Part shown: positions 1 through 9,141 of the stretch, one piece after another
Numbering within the stretch: the stretch's first letter is position 1
How the letters are laid out: every line of letters begins with the position of its first letter
Assembly (NCBI RefSeq): GCF_900099825.1
Contig: NZ_LT629693.1
Coordinates: 7,513,001-7,577,000 of the forward strand
Length of the DNA: 64,000 nt
Reading direction: 5' to 3'
Source of the DNA: Bradyrhizobium ottawaense
GTDB lineage: Bacteria; Pseudomonadota; Alphaproteobacteria; Rhizobiales; Xanthobacteraceae
Translations under genes and position numbers: made by a program
Notes under the pieces: model-generated
The model's database searches: none
Told to the model about the DNA's origin: nothing
What the model saw: the letters and a program-made list of their open reading frames with translations, nothing else

Positions 1-621
1 ACGGCATCAGCTTCAAAAAAAAGCGTTCGGGCGGCCGAGCAAGATCGGCCTGACGTCGCCGCGGCGCGGACGGCATGGGCGGACAATCAACCCAAGCTCG
101 ATCCCGACCGACTGGTCTTCATCGACGAAACCGGCACCTCGACCAAGATGGCACGGCTGTACGGCCGGGCTCCGCGCGGCGAGCGGCTGGTCGGCAAAAT
201 CCCGCATGGTCACTGGAAAACCAGCACCTTTGTTGCGGGCCTGCGCTCCACAGCCCTTACCGCACCATGCGTCATCGACGGCCCGATGAACGGCAATGCC
301 TTCCTCGCCTATGTCGAACAGGTCCTGGTACCGACCCTCAAGCCAAACGACATTGTCGTGCTGGACAATCTCAGTGCCCATAAGGTGCCGGGGATACGTG
401 AAGCGATCGAAGCTGCAGGCGCAAAGCTGCTTTACCTGCCTCCCTATTCGCCGGACTTCAATCCGATCGAGCAGCTCTTCGCAAAACTCAAAGCCTTGTT
501 ACGAAAGGCTGCCGAGCGCTCCGTGGAGAGCCTCTGGAACCGCATCGCCTGCCTGCTCGACGCCTTCCTGCCGGACGAATGCGCCAACTACTTCCGCAAC
601 TCCGGATATGCCGCATGCTAG
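1..621 (+). CDS. IS630-family transposase, 5' end outside window
   Basis: The reading frame is open from the first base, so the N-terminal part lies left of the window. The visible 206 residues are the DDE catalytic core of an IS630/Tc1-type transposase: first Asp in VFIDETG, second Asp in [10 protein letters not shown], and the final acidic residue in [15 protein letters not shown], followed by the usual short C-terminal tail. All three catalytic residues are present, so the visible half looks functional. It lies immediately beside a truncated acyl-CoA dehydrogenase on the other strand, which it interrupts. Confidence 0.9.
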   Translation, partial: TASASKKSVRAAEQDRPDVAAARTAWADNQPKLDPDRLVFIDETGTSTKMARLYGRAPRGERLVGKIPHGHWKTSTFVAGLRSTALTAPCVIDGPMNGNAFLAYVEQVLVPTLKPNDIVVLDNLSAHKVPGIREAIEAAGAKLLYLPPYSPDFNPIEQLFAKLKALLRKAAERSVESLWNRIACLLDAFLPDECANYFRNSGYAAC

Positions 622-636
622 GTGGAAAATGCTCTA
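1..636 (+). mobile_element. IS630-type insertion sequence, right end
   Basis: The transposase stops at 621. The acyl-CoA dehydrogenase reading frame becomes unrelated at a CTAG at 634-637, which fits the TA target preference of IS630/Tc1 elements. The terminal stretch around 612-633 (CATGCTAGGTGGAAAATGCT) is the likely terminal inverted repeat, but the partner end lies outside the window, so the exact boundary cannot be confirmed. Confidence 0.75.
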
Positions 637-1501
637 GCGTGAAGGCGGTATTCTGAAATTCGATGATCGGTTGACCGAACGCCTTGCGCTCCTTGGTGTA
701 ATCGACCGTCAGCTTGACCGCGCGTTCCATCGAAGCCACGGCGCCGACGGCCAGTGAGAGCCGCTCCTGCGGCAGTTGCTGCATCAACTGGACGAAGCCG
801 TTGCCTTCCTCGGTTCCGAGGAGGTTTTCCGGCGGCACCACCGCGTCGTCGAAGAACAATTCCGAAGTGTCCGACGCGTGCAAGCCGATCTTGTCGAGGT
901 TGCGGCCGCGCCGAAAACCTTCATTGCCCTCGGTCTCGAGCACGATCAGCGATAATCCCTTGGCGCCGGGCCCGCCGGTGCGCGCGACCACGACAATCAG
1001 GTCGGCGGCCTGACCATTGGTGATGAACGTCTTCTGACCGTTGATGACGTAATTGTTGCCCTGCTTGCGCGCCGTGGTCCGCACGCCCTGCAGGTCGGAG
1101 CCGGTACCGGGTTCGGTCATGGCGATGGCGCCGACGAATTCACCGCTTGCCATCTTCGGCAGCCAGCGGCGTTTCTGCTCCTCGGATCCGTAGTTCAGGA
1201 TGTAGTGCGCGACGATGGCACTATGCACCGAAACCCCGGTCGTGACTTCCGGCACCACGGTTTCGATGTCCTCGATCACGGCGGCATCGTAGGCGAAACT
1301 GGCGCCGAGGCCGCCGTAGACTTCCGGCACGCTCGGCAGCAGCGCGCCCATTTCGCCGAGCGCGCGCCACGCGGAGCGGTCGACCATCTTCTGGTCGCGC
1401 CATTTCTGGGCATGCGGCGCCAGGTCCTTGGCGAGAAATTTTCGGAATTGCTCGCGAAAGACGTCGAGTTCTTCGGTCATCCACGATGAGCGATAGGGCA
1501 T
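637..1501 (-). pseudogene. acyl-CoA dehydrogenase, 3' part lost to IS insertion
   Basis: FAD-dependent acyl-CoA dehydrogenase, which introduces the alpha-beta double bond in acyl-CoA. About 288 residues remain from MPYRSSWMTEELD; a second possible start is the internal MTEEL at 1480. Family motifs seen are [12 protein letters not shown] (flavin and substrate loop) and DKIGLHASDTSELFFDD. After AFTLE the frame runs into the insertion sequence and gains about 50 foreign residues. Roughly the last 90 residues are lost. The catalytic glutamate of this family normally lies near the C-terminus, so the product is probably inactive. It is the last gene of the minus-strand cluster that starts at 4414. 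Confidence 0.85.
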
Positions 1502-1512
1502 AAGTCCTCGCT

Positions 1513-2340
1513 TTAGATGATGAGACCGCCGCCGGCGACGATCACTTGTCCGCTGATATAGTTCGATTCCGGGCTGCAGAACAGATAAACGGCATCGGCG
1601 GCTTCTTCCGCTGTGCCGCCGCGTCCGAGCGGAATCATTTTGGCCATCGCATCGAGCATCTGCGGCTGGACCCCGACCTTGATGTCGCGGCCGGCGACGT
1701 CGATGGTCTTCTGCTGGGCTTCGATCGGCTGGGTCAGGCGGGTATTGATCAGGCCAAAAGCCACGCAATTGACGTTGACCTTGTAACGTCCCCATTCCTT
1801 GCACAGCGTTCGCGTCAGCCCAATCAGGGACGCTTTGGCCGACGAATAGCTCGCTTGGCCGGCGTTGCCGTAGAGCCCGGCGATCGAGGAGATGTTGACG
1901 ACCTTGCGGAACACCTCGCGGCCGGCCTCGGCTTCCTTCTTCGCCATGATGCGGATCGGCTCGGACGCGGCGCGCAGCAGGCGGAACGGCGCCACCAGAT
2001 GCACGTCGAGCATGGCCTGGAACTGCTCGTCGGTCATCTTCTGGATGGTCGAATCCCAAGTGTAGCCGGCGTTGTTGACGATGATATCGAGCCCGCCAAA
2101 AGTTTCCATGGCGGTGCCGACGAAGCGATCGGCGAAGCCGGTCTCCGAGACGCTGCCATTGACGGCGATCGCTTCGCCGCCTGCGGCGACGATTTCGGCG
2201 GCGACGGCGTCGCCCGGCGCCGCATCGAGATCGTTGACCACGACCTTCGCGCCTTCATTCGCGAGTTTCAGCGCGATGGCGCGGCCGATGCCGCGCCCCG
2301 ATCCGGTGATGAGCGCGACCTTGCCCTTGAGCTTCGACAT
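1513..2340 (-). CDS. SDR-family oxidoreductase (3-hydroxyacyl-CoA/3-oxoacyl reductase type)
   Basis: 275-residue classical short-chain dehydrogenase/reductase. It has the NAD(P)-binding TGSGRGIGRA near the N-terminus, NNAGYTWD, the catalytic Ser in NISSIAGLYG, and YSSAK as the YxxxK active site. The start at MSKLKGKVALITG (2340) is chosen over an upstream in-frame extension because the Rossmann fold begins directly after it. Set among thiolase, MaoC and acyl-CoA dehydrogenase genes, it probably oxidises or reduces a 3-hydroxy/3-oxoacyl-CoA intermediate; the substrate is unknown. Confidence 0.88.
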   Translation of the reverse strand: MSKLKGKVALITGSGRGIGRAIALKLANEGAKVVVNDLDAAPGDAVAAEIVAAGGEAIAVNGSVSETGFADRFVGTAMETFGGLDIIVNNAGYTWDSTIQKMTDEQFQAMLDVHLVAPFRLLRAASEPIRIMAKKEAEAGREVFRKVVNISSIAGLYGNAGQASYSSAKASLIGLTRTLCKEWGRYKVNVNCVAFGLINTRLTQPIEAQQKTIDVAGRDIKVGVQPQMLDAMAKMIPLGRGGTAEEAADAVYLFCSPESNYISGQVIVAGGGLII

Positions 2341-2350
2341 CTGTTTTCCT

Positions 2351-2767
2351 TCAGAGCGTGATGATGGCTTCACCGGCGAGCTTGACCTCGCCGGTTTCAT
2401 CCTTGGTCGTCAGCGCCAGCCTGATCCGGCTTTCGCCGTTGTCCGCGAACAATTCGGTCACGTGACCTTCGCAGGTCAGGCGCGCGCCAAGCTGGGTGAT
2501 GGCGGCAAAACGCGTGGCGAACGAGCGGATGCGGTGGGGCGCGATCGCGTCGGTCAGCGCCTGGCCGAGATAGGCCATGACCAGCATGCCGTGCGAAAAT
2601 ACGTCCGGGAAGCCGGCGGCCTTGGCGAAATCGATGTCGACATGGATCGGATTGTGGTCACCCGATGCGCCGCAATACAGGGCAAGCGTATGGCGCGTGA
2701 TCGGCGGGAAGGTCTTGTGGACGATACGGTCGCCGACCGACGGTGGCCTGGTTGCTGTCTCGTTCAT
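2351..2767 (-). CDS. MaoC-family hotdog dehydratase
   Basis: 138 residues. The hydratase signature is clear: YCGASGDHNPIHVDIDFAKAAGFPDVFSHGML carries the conserved Asp, His and Asn of MaoC-like (R)-specific enoyl-CoA hydratases. The gene ends 10 bp before the SDR start and begins 9 bp after the next hotdog gene, so it is clearly in the operon. Paired small hotdog proteins of this type often form heteromeric hydratases, in which this one supplies the catalytic residues. Confidence 0.85.
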   Translation of the reverse strand: MNETATRPPSVGDRIVHKTFPPITRHTLALYCGASGDHNPIHVDIDFAKAAGFPDVFSHGMLVMAYLGQALTDAIAPHRIRSFATRFAAITQLGARLTCEGHVTELFADNGESRIRLALTTKDETGEVKLAGEAIITL

Positions 2768-2776
2768 GACCCCGTC

Positions 2777-3220
2777 CTAGTTCCGCACGACAATGGTGCG
2801 CGCGGTATCGGCGACGTGCGCGCCGTGCTGGTTGGTAACAGCGGTTTCCACCACCACCATGGTCATCGCGCCGCCCTTCTTGTCGGTGACGTCGGCGACG
2901 CGCGATTGGAAGGTCAGGGTATCGCCCACGACCACGGGGGCGTGGTAGCTGAAGCGCTGTTCGCCATGCAGGACGCGGGCTAGATCGATGTTCAATTCGG
3001 TCAGGAATTCGAACGGACGTTCGGCATCCATCAGTTCGAGACAGAACAGATAGGTCGGCGGCGCCGGCATCGCCGAATAGCCCGCGGCGCGCGCGGCGGT
3101 CTCATCGCGATACACCGGATTCTGTTCCCCGAGCGTGTTGAGGAAATACCGAAGGCGCCCGGGTTCGACGCGCGCGGTGACCGGCGTAAAGCTGCGCCCG
3201 ATGGCTGATCGATCGACCAT
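2777..3220 (-). CDS. MaoC-like N-terminal (FAS1-type) hotdog protein
   Basis: 147-residue hotdog-fold protein of the N-terminal MaoC dehydratase type (RLRYFLNTLGEQNPVYRDETAARAAGYSAMPAPPTYL, given here only as landmarks around residues 22-58). It lacks the full Asp/His catalytic signature of its downstream neighbour. This suggests that it is the structural or substrate-binding partner of a two-subunit hydratase. Spacing of 9 bp on both sides supports co-translation. Confidence 0.8.
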   Translation of the reverse strand: MVDRSAIGRSFTPVTARVEPGRLRYFLNTLGEQNPVYRDETAARAAGYSAMPAPPTYLFCLELMDAERPFEFLTELNIDLARVLHGEQRFSYHAPVVVGDTLTFQSRVADVTDKKGGAMTMVVVETAVTNQHGAHVADTARTIVVRN

Positions 3221-3229
3221 GTCGCTGTC

Positions 3230-4414
3230 TCACGCCCGCTCGTACAAGGTGACCACGCAGGCACCGCCGAGGCCGAGATTGTGCTGCAGCCCCAGCCGCG
3301 CGCCGTCGACCTGGGTCGCGGCGGCATTGCCACGCAATTGACGCGTCAGTTCGTAGCATTGCGCGAGGCCGGTGGCCCCAAGCGGGTGGCCCTTCGACAG
3401 CAGGCCGCCGGAGGGATTGGTCACGGTCTTGCCGCCATAGGTGTTGTCGCCGTCGTCAATGAAGCGTGCCGCGCCGCCCTCGGGACAGAGGCCGAGCGCC
3501 TCATAGGTGATCAGTTCGTTGTGCGCGAAGCAGTCGTGCAGTTCGACGACATCGATATCTTCGGGGCCGACGCCGGCAGTCTCGTAAACGCGCCTGGCGG
3601 CCGCCTGCGTCATGTCGAAGCCGACCACCTGCATCATGTCGCCTGCCTTGAAGGTCGAGGCGGTGTCGGTGGTCATGGCCTGGGCGGCGATCCGGACATC
3701 CTTGCGCAAGCCATGCTGGCTCGCGAATTTCTCCGAGACCAATACGGCGGCTGCACCGCCGCAGGTCGGCGGACACGCCATCAGCCGTGTCATCACGCCC
3801 GGCCAGATCACCTGATCGTTCAAGACGTCATCGGCGGTGAGCTCCTTGCGGAACAGTGCCAGCGGATTGTTCTTCGCATGCCGGCTCGCCTTGGCGCGGA
3901 TCTTGGCGAACGAGGCCAGCGGCGTTCCATACTTCTTCATGTGGCTGAGACCGGCGCCGCCGAAATACCGCAGCGCCAGCGGGATATTGCGGGCGTCGAC
4001 CAGTTCATCGGTCACGGCGTCGAAATCCTCAAACGCACTCGGCCGGTCGGTGAAGACGGCGCCGAGCGCGCCGGGCTTCATCTGCTCGAAGCCGAGCGCC
4101 AGCACGCAATCGAGCGCGCCGGATTCGATCGCCTGCCGCGCCAGGAACAGCGCCGTCGAGCCGGTGGAGCAGTTGTTGTTGACGTTGATGATGGGAATTC
4201 CGGTCATGCCGACCTGATACAGCGCGCGCTGGCCGCAGGTTGAATCGCCGTAAACGTAGCCCGCATAGGCCTGCTGGATCATGTCGTAGCCGACCCCGGC
4301 ATCGGCCAGCGCCAGCGCAGTCGCTTCCGCGCCCATCACGGGGTAGGGCGCGTTGGCGCCGGGTTTGACAAAGGGGATCATGCCGACGCCGGCAACATAG
4401 ACGCGAGAGGTCAT
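3230..4414 (-). CDS. thiolase-like acetyl-CoA acetyltransferase (SCP-x type)
   Basis: 394 residues of the thiolase superfamily, nonspecific lipid-transfer/SCP-x-like branch. The nucleophilic Cys sits in NVNNNCSTGSTAL, followed by VVELHDCFAHNEL and the C-terminal GHPLGATGLAQCYEL motif with its catalytic His. It is the first gene of the minus-strand operon and its start faces the TetR gene across about 110 bp. It presumably performs the thiolytic cleavage step of the pathway that the neighbouring ligase feeds. Confidence 0.85.
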   Translation of the reverse strand: MTSRVYVAGVGMIPFVKPGANAPYPVMGAEATALALADAGVGYDMIQQAYAGYVYGDSTCGQRALYQVGMTGIPIINVNNNCSTGSTALFLARQAIESGALDCVLALGFEQMKPGALGAVFTDRPSAFEDFDAVTDELVDARNIPLALRYFGGAGLSHMKKYGTPLASFAKIRAKASRHAKNNPLALFRKELTADDVLNDQVIWPGVMTRLMACPPTCGGAAAVLVSEKFASQHGLRKDVRIAAQAMTTDTASTFKAGDMMQVVGFDMTQAAARRVYETAGVGPEDIDVVELHDCFAHNELITYEALGLCPEGGAARFIDDGDNTYGGKTVTNPSGGLLSKGHPLGATGLAQCYELTRQLRGNAAATQVDGARLGLQHNLGLGGACVVTLYERA

Positions 4415-4448
4415 GGCGCGCTCCGTAAATTACCGATTGGACTTTTTG

Positions 4449-4462
4449 TTACCCGTGGGTAA
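4449..4462. promoter_or_regulatory. palindromic candidate TetR operator
   Basis: TTACCCGTGGGTAA is an inverted repeat with 6-bp arms (TTACCC/GGGTAA) and a 2-bp spacer. It sits 35 bp upstream of the thiolase start, in the short gap between the divergent thiolase operon and the TetR gene. Position and symmetry suggest the binding site of that regulator. Confidence 0.55.
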
Positions 4463-4524
4463 TATATCGATCAGCCCGGCCCGTCAATGCGACGCAGGCG
4501 ACAATCGAACAGGCGATAATCGAC

Positions 4525-5217
4525 ATGGATGCACCGTCACCTTCCGCCGATCCGTCGCCATGGATGCCGTTCGAGAGCCGGCGCCGCGCGCGCGACGAGA
4601 AGCGCGAGGCGGTGCTGAGAACCGCCGTGCAACTGTTCCTCGAGCAGGGCTATCACCGCGTCACACTGAACGATGTCGCCGAACGGCTGAACATCACCAA
4701 ACCCGCGCTGTACAATTACTTCCGCAGCAAGGACGAGATATTGTTCGAATGCTGGGCGCTCGGACAGGAAAGCGTCGATAAATTGATCGCCGAGATCAAC
4801 AAAGGCGGCGGCACGGCGCTCGCCAAGCTGCGCAAGCTGATCCATGCCTATGCCGAGGTCATGACGACGGACTACGGCGCAAGCCTGGTGCGGTTCGATC
4901 CGCGCGACCTGACCGAGGCAAACCGCAAGACCGTCCGCGCCGCAAAGAAGCGGATCGACCGCACGTTTCGCAGATACCTCGCCGACGGAGTCACCGACGG
5001 CTCGATCAAGCCCTGCGATCCCAAGCTTGCGGCGTTTGCGATTGCAGGTTCGCTGAACTGGATCGGTCACTGGTACCAGCGGGACCGGGCCTGGTCGGGA
5101 GAAGCCGTTGCCGGCCAATTCGCGGTTCAACTGACCGAAGGGCTCGCCGCATCGCCGGCGCGGAAGCGAAGCCCCGTGACATCAAAAAGCCGGCCGGCGA
5201 AGGGAGGGCGGAAATGA
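4525..5217 (+). CDS. TetR/AcrR-family transcriptional regulator
   Basis: 230 residues. The N-terminal helix-turn-helix is typical (REAVLRTAVQLFLEQGY, then LNDVAERLNITKPALYNYFRSKDEIL, about residues 28-75). A helical ligand-binding domain follows, with a Lys/Arg-rich tail. It is divergent from the acyl-CoA cluster and overlaps the next gene by 4 bp (ATGA). It therefore probably represses both units until an acyl-CoA or related ligand is present; the ligand is unknown. Confidence 0.87.
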   Translation: MDAPSPSADPSPWMPFESRRRARDEKREAVLRTAVQLFLEQGYHRVTLNDVAERLNITKPALYNYFRSKDEILFECWALGQESVDKLIAEINKGGGTALAKLRKLIHAYAEVMTTDYGASLVRFDPRDLTEANRKTVRAAKKRIDRTFRRYLADGVTDGSIKPCDPKLAAFAIAGSLNWIGHWYQRDRAWSGEAVAGQFAVQLTEGLAASPARKRSPVTSKSRPAKGGRK

Positions 5218-6770
5218 ACATTACCCATGGGCTGCGGCAGGCGTTGCAGGTCAACCCCGACGGGCTGGCGACGGTTTTCGGCAGCCGGCGTCGGAGCTGG
5301 CGGGAGATCGGCGAACGCGTGGCGCGGCTGGCGTCAGGCTTTCACGCGCTCGGCGTCAAGACCGGCGACCGTGTCGCTATCCTGTCGCTGAATTCGGATC
5401 GCTATCTCGAAGTCTATCTCGCCACCGGCTGGGCGGGCGCCGTCGTGGTGCCGCTCAACATCCGCTGGAGCCCGCTTGAGAATGAAGACGCGATGCGCGA
5501 CTGCCGGGCCAACGTGCTGCTGGTCGACAAGGCCTTCGCGCCGATCGGCGCCGCGCTGACAAAGGTGATCGACGGCCTGACGCTGATCTATGCCGACGAC
5601 GGCGATGCGCCGGAGGGCATGCTCGATTACGAAGCCTTGTTGCGCCGGAGCGATCCGGTAGCGGACGCGATGCCCGGCGCGTCGGACCTCGCCGGCATTT
5701 TCTACACCGGCGGCACCACCGGCCGGTCCAAGGGCGTGATGCTCAGCCACGGCAACCTGATGGCCAACGCCATGAACGCGCTGGCCGAGGGTCTGTTTGG
5801 GGGCGGGGCGATCTATCTGCATGCCGCGCCGATGTTTCATCTCGCCAATGGCGCCGCGATGTATTCGATCCTGCTGAGCGGCGGCTCCAATGTCATCGTC
5901 TCCGGCTTCACACCGGAGGGCGTGATGGCGGCGTTCCAGAACGAGCGCGTCACCGACGTGCTGCTGGTGCCGACCATGATCCAGATCATGGCCGATCATC
6001 CCGCGCTCGGCTCCTACGACACATCGAGCGTCAGCAACATCGTCTACGGCGCGTCGCCGATCAGCGAAGCCGTGCTCGACCGCGCGATGGCGGCATTTCC
6101 GAACGTCCAGTTCACCCAGGCCTATGGCATGACCGAACTGTCGCCGATCGCCACGCTGCTGCACTGGAACGAGCATATCGGAGATGGCCGCGCCAAAAAC
6201 CGGCACCGGTCGGCGGGCCGGGCGTCGCTCGGTTGCGAGGTCCGGATTGTCGATGCCGAGAACAGGCCGGTGCCATCAGGAACGGTCGGCGAAATCATCG
6301 CCCGCGGCGACAATGTCATGATGGGCTACTGGGAGCGTCCGGAAGAAACCGCGCGCGCCGTCGTCGATGGCTGGATGCATACCGGCGACGGCGGTTACAT
6401 CGACGAATACGGCTTTGTGTTCGTCGTCGATCGCGTCAAGGACATGATCATTTCCGGTGGCGAGAACGTCTATTCGACCGAGGTCGAGAACGCCCTGGCG
6501 CAGCATGCCGCGGTCGCGCAATGCGCGGTATTCGGCATTCCGAGCGAGCAATGGGGCGAACAGGTGCATGCCGTCGTGGTCAGAAAGCCGGGCGCCGATG
6601 TCGAGGCCGCAACCTTGATCGCCTTCTGCAAAGAGCGGATCGCCGGATACAAATGCCCGCGTTCGGTCGAGATCCGCGACGAGCCGCTGCCGCTGTCCGG
6701 TGCGGGAAAGATACTGAAGCGCGAACTGCGAAAACCGTTCTGGGAAAACCGCAAGCGCATGGTGAGCTGA
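5214..6770 (+). CDS. acyl-CoA synthetase (AMP-forming)
   Basis: 518-residue ANL-superfamily ligase that activates a carboxylic acid via an acyl-adenylate. Motifs seen are the P-loop YTGGTTGRSKGVMLSH (about residue 165), QAYGMTE, the hinge region HTGDGGYIDEYGF...VDRVKDMIISGGENVYSTEVE, and the C-terminal catalytic Lys in SGAGKILKREL. It is translationally coupled to the TetR gene. It probably supplies the CoA ester degraded by the divergent operon. Long/medium-chain fatty acid or another acid cannot be distinguished from sequence. Confidence 0.88.
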   Translation: MNITHGLRQALQVNPDGLATVFGSRRRSWREIGERVARLASGFHALGVKTGDRVAILSLNSDRYLEVYLATGWAGAVVVPLNIRWSPLENEDAMRDCRANVLLVDKAFAPIGAALTKVIDGLTLIYADDGDAPEGMLDYEALLRRSDPVADAMPGASDLAGIFYTGGTTGRSKGVMLSHGNLMANAMNALAEGLFGGGAIYLHAAPMFHLANGAAMYSILLSGGSNVIVSGFTPEGVMAAFQNERVTDVLLVPTMIQIMADHPALGSYDTSSVSNIVYGASPISEAVLDRAMAAFPNVQFTQAYGMTELSPIATLLHWNEHIGDGRAKNRHRSAGRASLGCEVRIVDAENRPVPSGTVGEIIARGDNVMMGYWERPEETARAVVDGWMHTGDGGYIDEYGFVFVVDRVKDMIISGGENVYSTEVENALAQHAAVAQCAVFGIPSEQWGEQVHAVVVRKPGADVEAATLIAFCKERIAGYKCPRSVEIRDEPLPLSGAGKILKRELRKPFWENRKRMVS

Positions 6771-6972
6771 GGTCGCGTCATCGAGCCACCGGCGCGCGCA
6801 CCCTGGCTGCCATCCCGGCGGGCAGGGGCTCCAGCGCGCCGGCGCTTCTCAAAAATTGTCGGCAAAAAATCTTCGAAGCGTTTGTCGCGGCGGCCGTCAA
6901 GGCCGGCGGCGCGCTGGCGCACTCGCCGCTGGCGTTGCGGATTTTCGATATCGCATCCTCGCTCTGATCTTT

Positions 6973-7006
6973 GGACGCGCGAGGCTCTTACGTCCCTCGC
7001 GCGTCC
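6973..7006. terminator. bidirectional hairpin between convergent genes
   Basis: Perfect 12-bp inverted repeat, GGACGCGCGAGG at 6973-6984 and CCTCGCGCGTCC at 6995-7006, with a 10-nt loop. It lies between the converging ligase and repeat-protein genes. No T-run follows, so termination may be weak or of another type. Confidence 0.55.
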
Positions 7007-7029
7007 CCGCGATGTTTCCTGAGAGTTCG

Positions 7030-9141
7030 CTACATCAGATGAAAAGCGTGCAAATCCAGCTTGGCATCATGAACTAACGAGGCGTCGAGCTGAATGTCAG
7101 CGTGCGGGGTGTCTGGCACGTTCGAAGAGAGGTGCAAAAGCGCATCCGCGACTGAGGCACCTTGCGGAGCGATGTGCGGGTCGTCGTTGTTGGTCAAGCT
7201 GCCTGCGCCGCCGCCGTTTCCAAACACGAAACCGTCTTTGACGGTGTCCACTAAGGCTTCAGGGTTGTGGTCTGCGACGAACTCGACACCGTGGGCGCTG
7301 CCGAATTTGAAACCCGGCGCATTGGCCGCGGAAACAAGGGCGGTGAATTTGCCCGTATGTGGGTCGACCTCGCCAAACGCATTGCCGACCGAGGCATAAT
7401 AATCGTTGGGATTGAGGCCGGTCGCGTGAACCGTGAGCACCCGGTTGTCTGCGGTATCGGAAAGATAAAACGTTCCGGCGCTGGCGTCGACCTTGACCAC
7501 GTCGTCGAGCCCGGCGCCCGCCGGTACGCCCTTCACCTGGGTGAACGAGACCGACTGATGCGCGGTGCCGGCATCATGCACATCGATGATGACCTGGTCG
7601 CTGCCGCTGGAGAATAGCAGATCGCCGTTCGGCGCGAGCTTGAGCGAGTCCGGATCATTCTGGGGAATGATCTCGGTCTTGCCGGTTTCGAGATTGAGGC
7701 CCATGTCGCCGAAGTGCAGGATCGCCTTGGTCTTGAGCGCACCATCCGGGTCGTTGCCGTTGGTCAACTGCACCAGGGTCGGATCGCCGGGATTTACGGG
7801 GTTGGTAAAGCTCATGAACTCCTTGCCGTGGGTGAACACGACGTCGTCGTAGCCTCGCGTCGCGGACGGGTCCGCATAAGACAAGGGCGCGCTTATCGTA
7901 TGATCCTCGGGATTGATGACGCTCAGGGTGGAGTTGCCGTCCTGGTTCTGCAGCGCCCAGATATCGCCGGTGTACGGATCGAACTTCAGGCCATCGACGT
8001 AACCAGCGATCTGATAGCTGTGATCAATGTGGCCGCTGCGATCATATTCGACGACGGTGCTGTGACCCGACAGGCCGGTGGAATCGGCGCCGTTTGTATA
8101 GGCCACCCAAATGTCGCCATTCGCCACCGTGATCGAGTCGGGCGACTTGTCGCCAGCGGGCGCTACCGCCAAAGTCGAGATATGATCAACTTGGGCGATT
8201 TCGGCATTACGATCGGCGACGAACTCGACACCGTGGGCGCTGCCGAACTTGAAACCGGGCGCATTGGCGGCGGAAACAAGCGCGGTGAACTGGCCGGTCA
8301 GCGGATCGACCTCGCCAAACGCATCGCCGACCGAGGCATAATAATCGTTGGGGTTGAGGCCGGTGGCGTGAACCGTGAGCACCCGGTTATCCGCGGTGTC
8401 GGAAATATAGAACGTTCCGGCGCTGGCGTTGACCTTGACCACATCGTCGAGCCCGGCGCCCGCCGGTACGCCCTTCACCTGGGTGAAGGCGACTGTTTGG
8501 TGCGAGGTGCCGGCATCATGCACATCGATGATGACCTGGTCGCTTCCGCTAGAGAATAGCAGATCGCCATTCGGCGCGAGCTTGAGCGAGTCCGGATCAT
8601 TCTGGGGAATGATCTCGGTCTTGCCGGTTTCGAGATTGAGGCCCATGTCGCCGAAGTGCAGGATCGCCTTGGTCTTGAGCGCACCGTCCGGGTCGTTGCC
8701 ATTGGTCAACTGCACCAGGGTCGGATCGCCGGGATTTACGGGGTTGGTGAAGCTCATGAACTCCTTGCCGTGGGTGAACACGACGTCGTCGTAGCCCCGC
8801 GTCGATGAAGGATCCGCATAAGACAAGGGCGCGCTTACCGTATGATCCTCGGGATTGATGACGCTCAGGGTGGAGTTGCCGTCCTGGTTCTGCAGCGCCC
8901 AGATCTGACCGGTGTACGGATCGAACTTCAGGCCATCGACGTAACCAGCGATCTGATAGCTGTGATCAATGTGGCCGCTGCGATCATATTCGACGACGGT
9001 GCTGTGACCCGACAGGCCGGTGGAATCGGCGCCGTTTGTATAGGCCACCCAAATGTCGCCATTCGCCACCGTGATCGAGTCGGGCGACTTGTCGCCAGCG
9101 GGCGCTACCGCCATTGTGGAGATGTGATCGATTTGTGTCAT
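7030..9141 (-). CDS. tandem-duplicated beta-propeller-like repeat protein, possibly type I secreted
   Basis: 703 residues composed of two almost identical 314-residue units plus a 70-residue tail. Each unit begins QxDHIST.AVAPAGDKSP and contains blade-like segments such as IWALQNQDGNSTLSVINPE and NRVLTVHATG, suggesting a propeller fold. The start at 9141 (MTQIDHIST) is preferred over an upstream in-frame start because an AGGA-like site precedes it and repeat 1 begins right there. There is no Sec signal peptide. The acidic, Gly/Asp-rich tail ending in LHAFHLM resembles C-terminal type I secretion signals, which is inference. Function is unrecognised. Confidence 0.7.
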   Translation of the reverse strand: MTQIDHISTMAVAPAGDKSPDSITVANGDIWVAYTNGADSTGLSGHSTVVEYDRSGHIDHSYQIAGYVDGLKFDPYTGQIWALQNQDGNSTLSVINPEDHTVSAPLSYADPSSTRGYDDVVFTHGKEFMSFTNPVNPGDPTLVQLTNGNDPDGALKTKAILHFGDMGLNLETGKTEIIPQNDPDSLKLAPNGDLLFSSGSDQVIIDVHDAGTSHQTVAFTQVKGVPAGAGLDDVVKVNASAGTFYISDTADNRVLTVHATGLNPNDYYASVGDAFGEVDPLTGQFTALVSAANAPGFKFGSAHGVEFVADRNAEIAQVDHISTLAVAPAGDKSPDSITVANGDIWVAYTNGADSTGLSGHSTVVEYDRSGHIDHSYQIAGYVDGLKFDPYTGDIWALQNQDGNSTLSVINPEDHTISAPLSYADPSATRGYDDVVFTHGKEFMSFTNPVNPGDPTLVQLTNGNDPDGALKTKAILHFGDMGLNLETGKTEIIPQNDPDSLKLAPNGDLLFSSGSDQVIIDVHDAGTAHQSVSFTQVKGVPAGAGLDDVVKVDASAGTFYLSDTADNRVLTVHATGLNPNDYYASVGNAFGEVDPHTGKFTALVSAANAPGFKFGSAHGVEFVADHNPEALVDTVKDGFVFGNGGGAGSLTNNDDPHIAPQGASVADALLHLSSNVPDTPHADIQLDASLVHDAKLDLHAFHLM
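7259..9141 (-). repeat. two near-identical 942-bp tandem repeats
   Basis: Corresponding landmarks (for example GGCCACCC at 8101 and at 9043) are 942 bp apart. The two copies differ by only scattered bases, many of them synonymous or conservative. The repeat unit is exactly 314 codons, so the duplication keeps the frame. Confidence 0.85.
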
